DNA from: Bos javanicus
Taxonomy: Eukaryota; Chordata; Mammalia; Artiodactyla; Bovidae
Assembly: GCF_032452875.1 (NCBI RefSeq)
Contig: NC_083882.1
Coordinates: 33,100,001 to 33,164,000 of the forward strand
Reading direction: 5' to 3'
Length of the DNA stretch: 64,000 nt
Positions 32,271 through 44,174 of this stretch are shown in pieces (the stretch's first letter is position 1; each line of letters opens with the position of its first letter). The notes below the pieces were generated by a model. The model had not been told where the DNA came from. It did no database searches and was given only the letters and a program-made list of their open reading frames with translations. The translations under genes and the position numbers were made by a program.

Positions 32271-33579
32271 CATAAGACAACAGAAACCCAGTAAGACATA
32301 GCTCATGCTATAAATCAAATTGTCTTCCTCAAAACCCACATGCAGCTACTAGAAAAGTCTTGGAGCAGCTTTAAGCATGTGTGGTGCAATTCACCACAGC
32401 AGAACCTGAAACTCAAAGCCAAGTCTAAATGGAATGAAGTTGATATAGGGGAGGAGAAACATAGATAATACAAAAGAACAGAAAATTCCAAAACCGTAAC
32501 TTTTTGACTCTAGAAATTGGAGATATGAAGTCCACTGGAAACCCATGCTCAGACCCCACCTTCCCTTAGCTCAACTCTATACACACAGCTCCCTGAGAAG
32601 ACCCCCCAAAGCATCTTTCCACTCAACTGTCCTCATGAGAATAGAGCATGATAATGGGAGACAGATATTCCCTCTGCTATGACAGTGAGGTAGTTACTGA
32701 AGATCATTAAAATCTGATGCAAATTTCCAGGTGCTCTCTATGGAAAGAATGGTGGTCTTTGGCCCTTTCATTAGAGTAGGTATAATTTATTTCTTATTTC
32801 CATTAGGAGCATGAGAAGGGAGACCCCATGGGGAATAATACTTACAAGATAGCGATTTTCTTTTTCCCCCAACTTCCAAGATGCGGAGGAAAATTCATTG
32901 GTGAGTATTTATTAGCTAATGGTGAAAGAGCACTTCAAAAATGAAAATGGCTCTGAGAGGCACTGAGTTATCCTGATTGCAGAAACTGGAGACCCAGAAG
33001 AAAGGGCACTCTATAAACTATTCCCTGCAGTTGGCTCCGTCTCTCATGAGCCTCTCAGATTCCTTTGTCCCTCCCACGATAATAACTTGTCTTCATGGCC
33101 ATAGCCAAGAACACATTCTTTGTTTGGTTACATAAGCTTCTAAAAATAGCAATTTATCATGGAAATATTAAATGACCCTTGAAGATAGTGTTTTGATGGG
33201 CTATTAAGTTATTGCAGTGTCTGTTTTCTGTAATATATTATAATTAAAGAGAAAAAAATCTTTTTTGATGCTTTTCAAACCTTAAGAAAAGTAGATCAGT
33301 TTCATGCCTTAGGCATTTTTAATCTTAAAAAAAAAAAAAAAAAACCATGAAGAAAGGTTTCCCGTGGTCAAAGAAGTTTTACCCCAGACATGGAGATGAA
33401 TATTCTCCTCGTTACTGAGGTCTAAGGAAAAAGAGGAGGCTCATTCTAACTGTAATTTATTTTTTTTCTGTCTGTCTAGCTAGATTGATAAATGAATTCA
33501 AAGTAAAGGAATCGGAGAATTTAGCTGACAGACTATTTAAAGTAACCCTAATAATGCATTCCTTATTTCTTAAATCTAG
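32271..33579. other. No gene; repeat-free by eye, 1.3 kb
   Basis: AT-rich sequence without a recognised element apart from a poly(A) run at 33328-33344. No open frame of note. Confidence 0.4.
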
Positions 33580-33720
33580 AAATTTAAAACTGAAAGAATC
33601 CCAAGAAAAGATCTCGTTGATATCTCCCTAAGACCAGAGAAGTTAAGACGCTTGCCAAGGTTACAAAGCAGGGCCAGCTGTCATCTGTCCCAGATCACCT
33701 ATTAATTGTCATTCTCCTGG
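33580..33720 (-). mobile_element. Possible MIR (antisense)
   Basis: 'agaagttaagacgcttgcc' and 'aaggttacaaagcagggcc' resemble the antisense MIR core. Weak. Confidence 0.4.
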
Positions 33721-33964
33721 ACAGCAGGTGAATGAGTGAGTCAGGAAGTGAATGAAAGAAGTGACTCAAACAGAAACTGAATCTTCACGGAGGGACAGAA
33801 AACCAAGGTCTTAAGATGGGACTACAAAAGGCAAAAAAAAAAAAAAAAAAAATTGTAAGGAAATAAAACAGACTGTCTTCACAGACTCAGCAAATGACCA
33901 AGAGTACATAAATTATGGTCAGGAAGTCTTCCTAGACAGTCAATTTATTTAGGTGGCTTTCTTC
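33721..33964. other. No gene; unassigned with poly(A) run
   Basis: A 21-nt A run lies near 33832-33852. Flanking sequence is not recognised. Confidence 0.4.
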
Positions 33965-34545
33965 TTCCATAGTATTTTTTAAAACTGCACATAAAATTAA
34001 CCATTTTAAATTCAGTGATATTTGGTACATTCACTGTACTGTGTAACCATCACCTCTATCTCATTCTAAAACATTGTTATCATCTCCAAAGAAAATCTCA
34101 TACCACTCTGTTACCTCTCAGCCCCTGGCAACCACCAATCTGCTTTTGCTTCTGCAGATTCACCCATTCTGGACATTTCGTACATATGGAACCATATAAC
34201 AGGGAAGCTTCGGAGACTGACTTCCACTTAGTATAATATTCTCACAGTTTATCCACAAAGGTAGCGTGTATCACTGTCACGTTTCTTTTTATGGTTGAAT
34301 AACATTTCATTGTAAGGGCTTCTCTAGTGGCTTAGCAGTAAGAATCCCCTGCCAGTGCAGGAGATGTGGTTTGATCCCTGGGTCAGGAAGATCTGGAGAA
34401 GGAAATAGCAACCCACTCCAGTGTTCTTGCCCAGGAAATCCCATGGACAGAGGAGCCTGGGGGCTTCCGTCTGTGGGGTCACAAAGAGTCAGACACAACT
34501 GAGAGAAAACACAACAATGACGATTCCATTGTATGTATATACCAG
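33965..34545 (-). mobile_element. L1M 3' UTR (antisense), split by Bov-tA
   Basis: Antisense L1 landmarks are in order: 'ataaaattaaccattttaaa', 'gtgtaaccatcacctctatc', 'cccctggcaaccaccaatct', 'acttagtataatattctc', and after the SINE 'attccattgtatgtatatac'. Confidence 0.85.
34304..34533 (+). mobile_element. Bov-tA SINE within L1
   Basis: Sense SINE body (34315-34522) with a slightly shortened middle. The 11-nt duplication (34304-34314 and 34523-34533, one mismatch) is clear. Confidence 0.9.
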
Positions 34546-34737
34546 TTCAGTCAACTCCTTCGTGCACCTAAAGCATCCATGGTGATTTATGAGCTCCCTA
34601 CTATCAATGAACATACTCTTAAGAGTCCTCACTCCGAAGCCAGTCATCATCTGTTCAACAAAATGGAAAGCTCTCTGAATATTGCGTGAAGTCAGGATAA
34701 CAACTCTCTTTGTACAAGCTGTAGTTTTCTTTTTAAT
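34546..34737. other. No gene; unassigned spacer
   Basis: Nothing recognised. Confidence 0.4.
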
Positions 34738-35030
34738 TTTTAATGAATTTTTAATTTTTAATCTCTAATTAATTTTTACTGGAGTATAGTTGCTTTACCA
34801 CGTTGTGTTAGTTTCTACTGTAAAGTGAATCTGCTCTCTGTATACATATGTCCCCTCTCTCTTGGATTTCCTTCCCATCTAGGACACCAAAGAGCCTTAA
34901 GTAGAATTCCCTGAGCTATACAGTAAGTTCTCATTAGTTATCTATTTTATACCTGGTATCAATAGTGTATATATGTCAACCCCAAGCTCCCAATTCATCC
35001 CACCCTCCCCAAACTGTTTTTTTTTTTTTT
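34738..35030 (-). mobile_element. Ruminant L1 3' UTR (antisense)
   Basis: 'ttactggagtatagttgc', 'tttaccacgttgtgttag', 'ttccctgagctatacagta' and 'atatgtcaaccccaagctcc' follow the antisense order of this 3' UTR, ending in a poly(T) run at 35018-35031. Confidence 0.85.
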
Positions 35031-35054
35031 CCTATGATGCGTTTCTAACAATAA

Positions 35055-35190
35055 CCACCCTGGGAATTGAGTTCTATTATCAACATCTTTATTTTGTAGG
35101 TGAGGAAACTGAGAAATAAAGAGCATAAGTAGCTGTCCAGTGTCACAGCTGGCAAATGACAGAACCAGGATGGGACCCTTCCCTTTCTGT
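35055..35190 (-). mobile_element. MIR SINE (antisense)
   Basis: 'tattttgtaggtgaggaaac', 'gtccagtgtcacagctggc' and 'gacagaaccaggatggg' give the antisense MIR core. Confidence 0.75.
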
Positions 35191-35832
35191 CCACCCCAGC
35201 ATCAGCATTCATCCAGCTACTCACACTAACCCAGTCACCACTCACAACATTGAGTATAAAATAGGTCTACCAAATACATTTGGAAGAAAGGTTCTCATAT
35301 TCAGGACAAGAAAGGCCTCAAGTCACAACTAAGTTTAGCTCTAAATATACATTTGTCAGTCAGTCCTTGTAATTCACAAAGCATTTTCCCAAATACACAA
35401 TTGTATAAACGGTTTGTAGAGTCTCATATTAGTCTACCAACTAGCTAATCCATCACATGGTAGAACTCCATTGAGTTATCAGACTTAAAATGTATGTGTT
35501 CTTAATTTTTATTAGAAAAACCATTCCAAGTTGAGAATGGAGGTGTCTGAAACTCAGCCTCCCCTTGCAGCAGTGGTTCTCTCTGCATCCTGCCCGGCCC
35601 ACCCAACCCCACTGTGCTCCAATAACTGTGCAAACTCCAAGAGAAGTGAGATGGAATTCCACTGATGAGATTTAAACTAAAGATCTTCCCAGGCAAACCT
35701 CCAAAGATAAACAGAAGTGGATATGAGGGTTGCATGAACTCTCAAAGCAAAGTGGCAGGATATTTAGAAAATATGAGGAGAGGTAACGCCAAGAAAGGAC
35801 AAAGCTTACAGTTCATATTTAGTAATGAACTG
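35191..35832. other. No gene; unassigned sequence
   Basis: Nothing recognised. The antisense frames of 69 and 77 codons (35453-35735) overlap in different registers without support. Confidence 0.4.
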
Positions 35833-36290
35833 TAGTCTAGTCAAAGCTATGGGTTTTCCAGTAGTCATGTATGGATGTGAGAGCTGGACTATAAACAAAG
35901 TTGAGCACCAAAAAATTGATGCTTTTGAACTGTGGTGTTGGAGAAGACTCTTGAGAGTCTCTTGGACTGCAGGGAGATCAAATCAGTCAATCCTAAAGGA
36001 AATCAGTCCTGAATATTCATTGGAAGGACTGATGCTAAAGCTGTAGCTCCAATACTTTGACCACCTGATATGAAGAGCTGACTCATTGGAAAAGACCCTG
36101 ATGCTGGGAAAGATTGACGGCAGGAGGAGTAGGGAACGACAGAGGATGAGATGGTTGGATGGCATCACTAACTCTATGGACATGAGTTTGAACAAGCTCT
36201 GGGAGTTGGTGATGGACAGGGAGGCCTGGCGTGCTGCAGTTCATGGGGTTGCAAAGAGTCGGACATGACTGACCGACTGAACTGAAGTGA
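35833..36290 (+). mobile_element. BovB 3' fragment
   Basis: Sense BovB C-terminal coding region: VVMYGCESW, KIDAFELWCWRRLLRVS and SRERQRMRWLDGITN blocks are readable across 35825-36046 and 36086-36268 with a frame break between. It ends in the typical 'gaactgaagtgaactgag' 3' terminus. Confidence 0.9.
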
Positions 36291-36417
36291 ACTGAGTGAG
36301 CTATAGGCTGCTTCCAAATCATAGCCCCACAGAGACTAATGCTAAATAATGATACTCTGGATGCCATAATGCCATTTCACCACCATGATCACACAGATAA
36401 TGGAGACAATACTGATT

Positions 36418-36543
36418 GCACATACTTTTCTTATTTTAATCACTGTGCAGCACACGGGATCTTATGTCCCTAACCAGGGCTCAAATCCATGCCCCCTGCA
36501 ATGGAAGCATGCAGTCGTAACCACTGGACCTCCAGGGAAGCCC
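36418..36543 (-). mobile_element. CHR-type SINE, 5' half (antisense)
   Basis: The reverse complement reads 'gggcttccctggaggtccag', 'ttgcagggggcatgg' and 'ccctggttagggacataag'. The A tail side is the T-rich left edge. Confidence 0.85.
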
Positions 36544-36599
36544 CTGTGTATACATTTTGAGAACTCAAAATAATAGAGGGTAAATTCTTTCCTGTACCA

Positions 36600-36800
36600 T
36601 GCTTTTGAGTTTACAAAACACTTCACCACCCATTGTTACCTGAGGTCCACATGACAACCTGGTGAGTTAGGATTGATATTAACATATCCATTCTACCCTT
36701 GCAGAAATTGATCATGAGAGTTTAAACTCTCTAGCCACGCAGCACACAATTTAATTTGTGGAAACAGGACTCAAAATTCAGTCTTTTTGAATCACCCTAG
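36600..36800 (-). mobile_element. MIR SINE (antisense)
   Basis: 'tttacaaaacacttcacc', 'catgacaacctggtgagtt', 'aaactctctagccacgcag' and 'acaggactcaaaattcagtc' follow the antisense MIRb order. Confidence 0.65.
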
Positions 36801-37116
36801 GTCAGTCTGCAAAAAGGAAAAGAGTAGAAATAAAAATTGCTCCAGGCGAGAGAAATAGCAAAATATATCACACAATGTTGATGTGGAAGCAAGTATGATC
36901 TTCTTCTGAGCATTTCTTACTTTTTGCCTTACTCATCCCTTCTCAAATCCTGAGTCCTGAGATGAAGGTTACCTCAGAGATGGCAGGAATATAGTTTGCT
37001 GACTACAAAGAAAATGTACACATTTCTTTTCAAAGTCCTGATCTTTTCGAACCAAAGTAACATCAGTTATTGCAGGGATGTTCACAGTAATATTTAATTC
37101 CTACACATTGGATGTG
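36801..37116. other. No gene; unassigned sequence
   Basis: Nothing recognised. Confidence 0.4.
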
Positions 37117-37322
37117 AAAGTGTTTTAGTCACCCAGTCATGTCCAATTCCTTGAGACCCCATGGACTGTAGCCCACCAGGCTCCTCTGTCCCAGGGATTC
37201 TCCAGGCAAGAATTCTGAAGCGGGTTGCCTTTCCCTTCTCCAGGGGATCTTCCTGACCCAGGGATTGAACCCAGGTCTTCTGCATTGCAGGCGGATTCTT
37301 TACCGTCTGAGCCACCAGGGGG
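37117..37322 (-). mobile_element. Bov-tA SINE (antisense), complete
   Basis: Well-preserved antisense copy with a tRNA-like head ('accgtctgagccaccagg') close to consensus, hence relatively young. Minus-strand frames of 84-91 codons are SINE-derived. Confidence 0.9.
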
Positions 37323-38117
37323 GCACTTGTATTTATCCACAAGATGATCCCTTCTTTCATGACAGACACTCAGGATATAAATCTTTTCCACAATACCGTC
37401 ATGCTTTGTTTCTAAAAATCAAATAACTCTTTAAGGAGGCTCTGAGGCTCTGTTAAGACTCTGAGGTGGCACACAGATAGTTTATCTGGCTACAGGGAAG
37501 ATGAAATGGGCTACTCTTCTCCCAGAGTTAGACAGTTCCAGTTAGAGTAGGTCCAGGTTGTGAAAGACCCTCCAATCCACCAACCCCACCATCCTGCTCT
37601 CCTACTAACATCCCAGAAGCCCCTCCATACATCACACCAGGAAAACAGAGTGGGTCGCAGAGTGCCCGGTATGTATAAGCATGAACTCCACTAGCCAGCC
37701 TCACAAATAACTGCTATTCTAATGCTCAGCCCAGAGTACACTATAATGGTCGGTGATACATAAAGTGGTAATGATGACTTGTTTTATTTCACTCCCTGTA
37801 AAGGATGACAAAGAATCTGTACATGAGTTGGGGTGGGACTGGAGACTGCTATATGGGAAGAAGGGAGAAAATATTCACCAGTGATTTTTGCCCTGCTTCT
37901 TAAGGCTTTTTTACACTTCAGATGGACTGACCTTAGGTATAAAACATAGGAGTGGAAGCTTAGAAGGGTACATGTTTGGTTTAACTCAAATTCATTCCAT
38001 CAATACCTTTCTAAGAGGAGGGGCAAATTTTGACTCATGTGCCTCTTACTCTCCAGCTTCTGCTTTTCAGGGGGTGGTCTTGGTATAAAAAAGTGACCCC
38101 CACATTTCTGGGGTGTT
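37323..38117. other. No gene; unassigned sequence, 0.8 kb
   Basis: No repeat recognised. A TATA-like string at 38079-38086 stands alone without other promoter evidence. Confidence 0.4.
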
Positions 38118-38262
38118 GTGTACTGCAACCTGAATCTGGAGCCAGAAACCCTAGACTCTGCATTTGCTGTTTATTAGCCATGTGATCTTAGCTGGGCTAA
38201 TAAGCCAGCATTTCTACAACTATGAAAATAATAATTGTTATGGAAATGAAATAAAGTATATT
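38118..38262 (+). mobile_element. MIR SINE
   Basis: 'gaatctggagccagaaacc', 'attagccatgtgatcttagc' and 'actatgaaaataataattg' follow the sense MIR order. Confidence 0.65.
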
Positions 38263-38739
38263 AAAAAAATTTTGAAAACTTTAAAACGCCCTTCACGTGT
38301 AGCACATCCACTCACTTCACAAACGTGTCTCCATCTAGGTGAAAGTAATAAATAACCAACATCCTTCCTTGTATAAGTTTATAACTAGAATTTCTAAGAA
38401 GATATAAGCTATTTTCATGAGGAAGAAAAAAATGAAGTGGGCATTCAAACAGTTATCTAGGAAAATCAGACCATGGAAAGGGTAACTCAGTCTGTTCTAG
38501 GCACGGAGGGGAAGGAAGCTTTATGTTAACGTGGTTCGATTTAATATTGCGCACATCAGTCACTGTAATCACGGTGCCAGGACTGACACAGGAATGCCCT
38601 GCTGTTGAAAATCTCATAAAGAAGAGAACAGGACTTCACCAGTCGCCCCCCAACCACCCGCCCAGAAGAGTTTTCCATCATTTCGTTAAAAGAGAAAAAA
38701 AAAAAAAACCTACCACATCCTGCTCAATAGGGTGACTGG
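38263..38739. other. No gene; unassigned sequence
   Basis: Nothing recognised besides a short A run at 38695-38708. Confidence 0.4.
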
Positions 38740-39060
38740 CTCCTGAACAGGCAAGAGATTATTTCCAAACACATTCTTTCCTTGCTTTTCCATCCCCATG
38801 GGGCCCTGCTATCATTCCCGGCCTCCTGAAACCCCGTGGCTGCAGCCTCCATCTTACTGAGCAGATTTTCAAGCAAAGTCTCCTTGTTGCTGTGCCTGCC
38901 TTCCGGAGCTGCCGGCCTGCCTGTCGGGGGGTCCAGGGCTGAATTTATTTCCCACATCTTGGACGCGCTGCTCTCTCGCCACCCTCCCTCTTTCCCCTCA
39001 AGCCCATACTCCCCTCCCTCGCTCCCCTCCCCCCTCATTCCTAAATCCTACAGCCATGAC
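38740..39060. other. GC- and CpG-enriched patch
   Basis: About nine CpG dinucleotides fall within roughly 230 nt (38815-39030), against general CpG scarcity elsewhere in the window. The overlapping 97-codon (plus, 38836) and 104-codon (minus, 38724-39038) frames are low complexity in parts and not supported as genes. It may be a weak regulatory element or simply GC-rich unique DNA. Confidence 0.4.
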
Positions 39061-39544
39061 AGAAATAAATTAGCTAGAGGTACAGGTCACACCTTGGAGA
39101 GCAGTAAACGTTCTGTGGGAAATCAATAGAGAAGATGGGATTCTCAAACAGCTGAAGCAGAAGGAATGATGCATTGATGGCTATACATAAACCAAACAAA
39201 GGAGCCTGAGAGCAGCCTGCCAGGGAGGGGCGGGTGCTCTGTGGGTTCATTCATCCCAACACCTGAACCCAAGACAGCACCGCAGAAAAGACGCATCCCA
39301 GACACCTGTGCATCTGGAGCCTTTTGCCTCGGGGATGCTAAAGCTTGCTTTGCCAGTATTTGTGAAAATTAGAAACGATGTCCAGGTCGTGAATGCTAGT
39401 GCTGGGGGCCTCCTGGATGCCCTAAGCAGAGTGTGTGAGATCTGTATCTATTCCAGGAAGACATCTCTCTGGCCGCTGACAGCAAAGCCAGGGAGGGATC
39501 ACCTAGATCGTTAACTAAGGAAATAATTCCTAAAGCCTGAAGGG
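39061..39544. other. No gene; unassigned sequence
   Basis: Moderately GC-rich, no repeat recognised. Confidence 0.4.
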
Positions 39545-39735
39545 TGATGCAACGGAATAAGCTTTAGGCTCTCTCGGACCTGGGTTCCAGTCCTGGCTTC
39601 ACCACTTGGCAGCAAAAGGATCTTAAGAAAGTCGCTTTTATAAAATGCCAACATGAGATCTACCTTAGAGGCAACTAAGAGGATTAACTGGATAATACAC
39701 ATAAATAGGCATAGAATGGATGCTAGTTATTTTTC
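39545..39735 (+). mobile_element. MIR SINE
   Basis: 'cggacctgggttccagtcc', 'tggcttcaccacttggcag', 'ctaagaggattaactggata' and 'aggcatagaatggatgc' give the full sense MIR order. Confidence 0.8.
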
Positions 39736-40285
39736 CTCCCTCCCTCAGCCTGATTATTGAGTAGCTTTTCCACTGCTCTTGAGTTCTCCAAGTCTTTTCA
39801 CCACAGATCACTCACAAAGGTGAGGGCTGATGAAAATTTAATCTGAGACAAAGTTCAGGGTCCACCAAAAATAGGAAGCTCAGAAGGGCTTTTGGTATCT
39901 CCACGTATCAGCTACCAAATGCCACCTCAAATAAATAGCCTATGTTAAAGTGAGATGCTTGCTATGTGAACACAGTGTCAAAACAAAACCCTATGCCTAA
40001 GCACCTCATGGAGAGAAATTCTGGAATTTCCATTGCTCTGTTCCAAGAGCCTATTTTTCTCCTGTATCTGTTCCCTTGTTTTTGTTTTTTGTTTTTTTTT
40101 TTACTTCCACAAACTGCATTTATTCAATGATATTACTCTCTTTTTCTTCTCAGTTTGAGCCTAACCTTCTTCCTCATATGCAGCTGAATTTCAGTAATGA
40201 AGCACTTTCAGTGTCTCAGCCCTCACAATTATCTAATAGACTGAATTTTTTATATTCTCAATTTTGTAATTGCACTAAAATACCT
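39736..40285. other. No gene; unassigned with a T-rich run
   Basis: A T/G-rich run at 40078-40101. The 211-codon frame starting at 40076 runs from here through Bov-tA and antisense L1 and is not a gene. Confidence 0.45.
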
Positions 40286-40496
40286 TCCCCTTGCAGCTCA
40301 GTTGGTAAGGAATGGGCCTGCAATGCAGGAGACCCGGGTTCAATCCCTCGGTCGGGAAGATTCCCTAGAAAAGAAAATGGCAACCACTCCAGTATTCTTG
40401 CCTGGAGAATCCCATGGACAGAGGAGCCTGGCGGGCTACAGTCCATGGGGTTGCAAAGAGTTGGACACGACTCAGTGACTAAACTACCACCACCAC
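40286..40496 (+). mobile_element. Bov-tA SINE
   Basis: Complete sense copy near the left edge of the nested L1/Tigger block. It is the source of most residues in both the 211-codon (plus) and 161-codon (minus) frames. Confidence 0.9.
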
Positions 40497-41127
40497 ACAT
40501 AATACAAATGCTACCGTCTTTACCGGTTTTTAATATACCACTTAGTAACACTAAGCACATTGACATTACTGTGCAACCATCACCACAATCCATCTCTAAA
40601 AATTTCCATCTTCCCCAGCTGAAGCTCTTGTGCCCATTAAAGAAAATCTGGCCGTTCTCCCCTATCCGAGCCACTGGCAACCACCATTCTACTTTGTCTC
40701 TATGCACTTGACTTTGGCAGGGACCTCCTGCAAGCGGAATCATGTAACAGAGGCATACCCCGTTTTCTTAGTTTTATTGTGTTTCCATTTACTGGGCCTC
40801 ACAGATACATTGTGTTATTTATACATTGAGGGTTTGTAACAACGGTGCCTTGAGTAAGTCTGTCTGCACCATTTTTCCAACAGCACTTATTCACATAATG
40901 CCTCTGTCACATTTTGGTGATTCTCACAGTATTTCACTTTTTGCTTATGATCATATTCAATATTTGTTACAGTGATCTGTGATCAGAGATCTCTGATGTT
41001 ACTACTATAATTGGAGATGCCACCAAGTGCGCCTAAATACGAGGCAAATTTAACCAATATACCTCCTATCCCTTCTGACTGCATCACCAACCAACTGGCT
41101 CCCAATCTCACTCTGTCCTGTTGTGTG

Positions 41128-41345
41128 TGTTTGTGTGAGTTTCTCAGTCATGTCCAGTTATTTGTGACCCCTTGGACTATAGCCTGCCAGGCTCCTCTGT
41201 CCACGGAATTCTCCAGGCAAGAATACTGGAGTGGGTTGTCATTTCCTTCTCCAGGGGATCTTCCCAACCCAGGAATCAAACCTGGGTCTCTTGCACTGCA
41301 GGCAGATTTTTTACTGTCTGAGCCATTGGGAAAGCTCCTATTTCC
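41128..41345 (-). mobile_element. Bov-tA SINE (antisense) within Tigger1
   Basis: Complete antisense copy preceded by a TG-rich run (41120-41138) and ending 'agccattgggaaagctcc'. It interrupts the Tigger1 5' UTR. Confidence 0.9.
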
Positions 41346-41468
41346 CGAGACACAACAATAGTGAAATTAGGCCAGTTGATAACCCTAGAGTGGGCCCTAA
41401 GTGTTCACAGAAGAGCTGCATGTCTCTCACTTTAAATCAAAAACTAGAACTGATTAAGTTTGTCAAAA

Positions 41469-41831
41469 GTTAAGCGCCTGAGCTCCCCCGGTGGCTCAGT
41501 GATAAAGAATCAGCCTGCCAATGCACGGGACGTGGGTTTGCTCCCTGATCCAGGGAGATCCCACATGCTGAGGAGCAGCTAAGCCTGTGCACCACAACCA
41601 CTGAGCCTGTGCTCTGGAGCCTGGAAGCCGTAATCACTGAGCCCATGCGCCACAACTACTGAAGTCCGAGTGCCCCAGAGCCTGTGCTCCCACCAGAGAA
41701 GCCACTGCAAGGAGAAGCTCATGCATTGCAACTAGAGAGTAGCCCCTGCACGCCACAACCACACAGCAATGAAGACCCAGCGCAGCCAAAAATAAATGAA
41801 TAAAATTATTTTAAAAAAAAGCTAAGCCCCT
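41469..41831 (+). mobile_element. CHR-type SINE within Tigger1 transposase
   Basis: Sense CHR (41480-41820) flanked by an 11-nt duplication (41469-41479 and 41821-41831, two mismatches). It separates the N-terminal helix-turn-helix region from the rest of the transposase. Confidence 0.88.
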
Positions 41832-43935
41832 TGTGCCCAAGTTAGCCACGTTGCAAATGCAAAGTAAACATTCTTGAAGGAAATTAAAAGTGCTACTAAA
41901 GTGAACAACAAATGATAAGAAAGTGAAAGAGCTTTATGGCTGGTTTAAAGAAAGTTTTAGTGGTTTGGATAGAATATCAAACCAGTCACAACATTCCTTT
42001 AAGCCAAAGCCTCATCCAGAGAAAGGCCCTAATTCTCTTCAATTTTATGAAGGCTGAGAGAAGTGAGGATGCTGCAGAAGAAAAATTTGAAGCTAGCAAA
42101 GTGTGATTCATGAGGTTTAAGGCAAAAAGCCAACTCCATAATCTCAAAGTATTTTACAAAATGAAGCAACAAATGGTGATAGTGATCCAGAAGATCTAGC
42201 TAAGACAATAAAGATGGCTACAATACACAACAGATTTTCAGTGCAGACAAAACAGCCTTCTCTTGGAAGATGCCATCTAAGACTTTCATAGCTACAGAGG
42301 AGAAGTCAATGCCTGGCATTAAAGCTTCAAAGGACAGGCTGATTCTGTTGTTAGGGATGAATTCAGTTGGTGACCTTAAGTCGAAGCCAGTGCTCATTTA
42401 CTATTCTGAAAATCCTAGGACCCTAAGAATTATGTCAATTCCACTCTGCCTGTGTTTTTTAAATGAAACAAAGAAGACTGGATGAGAGAATGTGTTTGTA
42501 TCATCATTTACTGAAAACTTCAAGCCCACTGTTGAGAACTACTGCTCAGGAAAAATATTACTTTTGAAATATTACTGCTCACTGACTATGCACCTGGTCA
42601 CCCCAGAGCTCTGAGGGAGATGTACAATGAGATTGATGTTGTTTTCATGCCTGTTCATACAACATCCATTCTGCAGCCCATGGGTCAAGGAGTCATTTTG
42701 ACTTTCAAGTCTTATTATATAAGAAATACATTTCATAAAGCTATAGCTGCAATAGATAGTAATTCCTCTGATGGATCTGGGAAAAGTAAATTGAATACCT
42801 TTTGGAATGGAAAAAATGCCATAAGGAGCCTCTGTAATTTCTGGGAAGAGGTCAAAATAGCAACACTAATAGGAGTTTAGAAGAAGTTGATTCCAACCCT
42901 CCTGGATAACTTTGAGGGGATCAAGACTTCAGTGGAGGAAGTAATTGAAGATGTGGTAGAAAGAGCAGGAGAACTAGAATCAGATGTGGAGCCTGAAGAT
43001 GTGAACGAATTGCTGTAATCTGATAATAACATTTTCAGGGATGATGAGCTGCTTCCTGTGGATGAGCAAAAAAATAAAAATGGATGCTTAAGATGATATC
43101 TACTCCGGGTACAGATGTGGTGAAGACTGTTGAAATGACAACAAAGGATTTAAAATATTATATAAATTTAGATGCTAAAATAGCTGCAGGGTTTGAGAGA
43201 ACTGACTCCAATTTTGAAAGGAGTTCTACTGTGGGTGAAATGGTATCAAACAGCATTGCATTCTACGTGCAGTACTGATGGAAGGAAGAGTCAGTCTACA
43301 TGACATGCTTCACTGTTGTCTTAACTTTAATAAATTCCCGCAGTCACCCCAATCTTCAGAACCATACCCTGATCACTTAGCAGCCATCAACGGTTTCCAC
43401 CAGCAAAAAAGATTATGACTCACTGGACAATCAGATGCTGCTTAGCATTTTTTAGAAATATTTTCAATTAATATATGCACACTGTTTTTAGACATAATGC
43501 TATCTCACAGTTAATAAACTATAGTAGAGTATAAAAACTTTCATATGCTCTAGGAAACCAAAAAATTTGTGACTTGCTTTATTGCTATCATCACTTTACT
43601 GCAGTGGTCTGGAACCTAATATCCAGTATCACTGAGGTATACCTATATTTGTCTTTCTATGTCTGATTTGTTTCACTTAGCATAATGTCTTCAAGGTTCA
43701 TCCATGCAGTAGCATGTGTCAGAATTTCCACCTTTTTTTTAGATTGAATAATATTCTATTGTGTGTATATACTGTTTTTTGTTTATCCATTCATCTGTTG
43801 ATGGTCACTTGGGTTGCCTCCACTATTTGGCTCCTGTGAATAAAACTGCTGTGAACATGGCTATACAAATATCTCTTTGAGATCCTGCTTTTATTTATTT
43901 TGCTTATACACTCAGAAGTGGAGTTGCTGTATCAT

Positions 43936-44174
43936 ATGGTAATTCTAGAGCTGCCCTAGTGGCTCAACGGCAAAGAACCTGCCTGCCAATGCAGGAGACG
44001 TGGGTTTAATCCCTGGGTTGGGAAGATCCCCTGGAAAAGGAAATGGCAACCCACTCCAGTATTCTTGCCTGGAAAATCCCATGGACAGAAGAGCCTGGCA
44101 GGCTACAGTCCATGGGGTCGCAAAAGAGTCAGTTATGACTGAGTGATTAAACAACAACAACAATGGTAATTCTA
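43936..44174 (+). mobile_element. Bov-tA SINE within L1, perfect target duplication
   Basis: SINE body 43948-44162. The 12-nt duplication atggtaattcta at 43936-43947 and 44163-44174 is exact. The L1 resumes directly after it. Confidence 0.93.

Larger units (their letters stand above)
40747..43644 (+). mobile_element. Tigger1 DNA transposon, nearly full length, inactive
   Basis: Both ends are present: 'aggcataccccgtttt' at the left and its inverted partner 'gaggtataccta' at the right, each next to a TA (40745-40746 and 43645-43646). Without its two SINEs it is about 2.3 kb, close to the family's full length. The pogo-type transposase is readable in pieces: a DNA-binding region near 41415-41465, a DKTA block where the family has DET (42246-42257), a TDYAPGHP block for the family's IDNAPGHP (42579-42602), and a SILQPM block near 42670. 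Frameshifts and stops, plus two SINEs in the N-terminal half, make it inert. It is not a domesticated gene. Confidence 0.93.

Noticed and set aside
38079..38086. TATA-box-like string
   Set aside because: A TATAAA-like string alone in AT-rich DNA is expected by chance; no downstream gene.
38836..39129. 97-codon frame starting in the CpG-enriched patch
   Set aside because: Proline/serine-rich low-complexity second half, no splice or promoter context; kept only as a GC-rich patch.
40076..40711. 211-codon open frame, the longest in the window
   Set aside because: It runs through unassigned T-rich DNA, a sense Bov-tA SINE and an antisense L1 3' UTR; the middle third is standard Bov-tA translation.
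40258..40743. 161-codon open frame on the minus strand
   Set aside because: Antisense translation of the same Bov-tA and L1 segments.
40747..43644. Domesticated Tigger-type transposase gene
   Set aside because: The reading frame is broken by several frameshifts and stops and by two SINEs, and key motif residues are changed; it is an ordinary dead copy.
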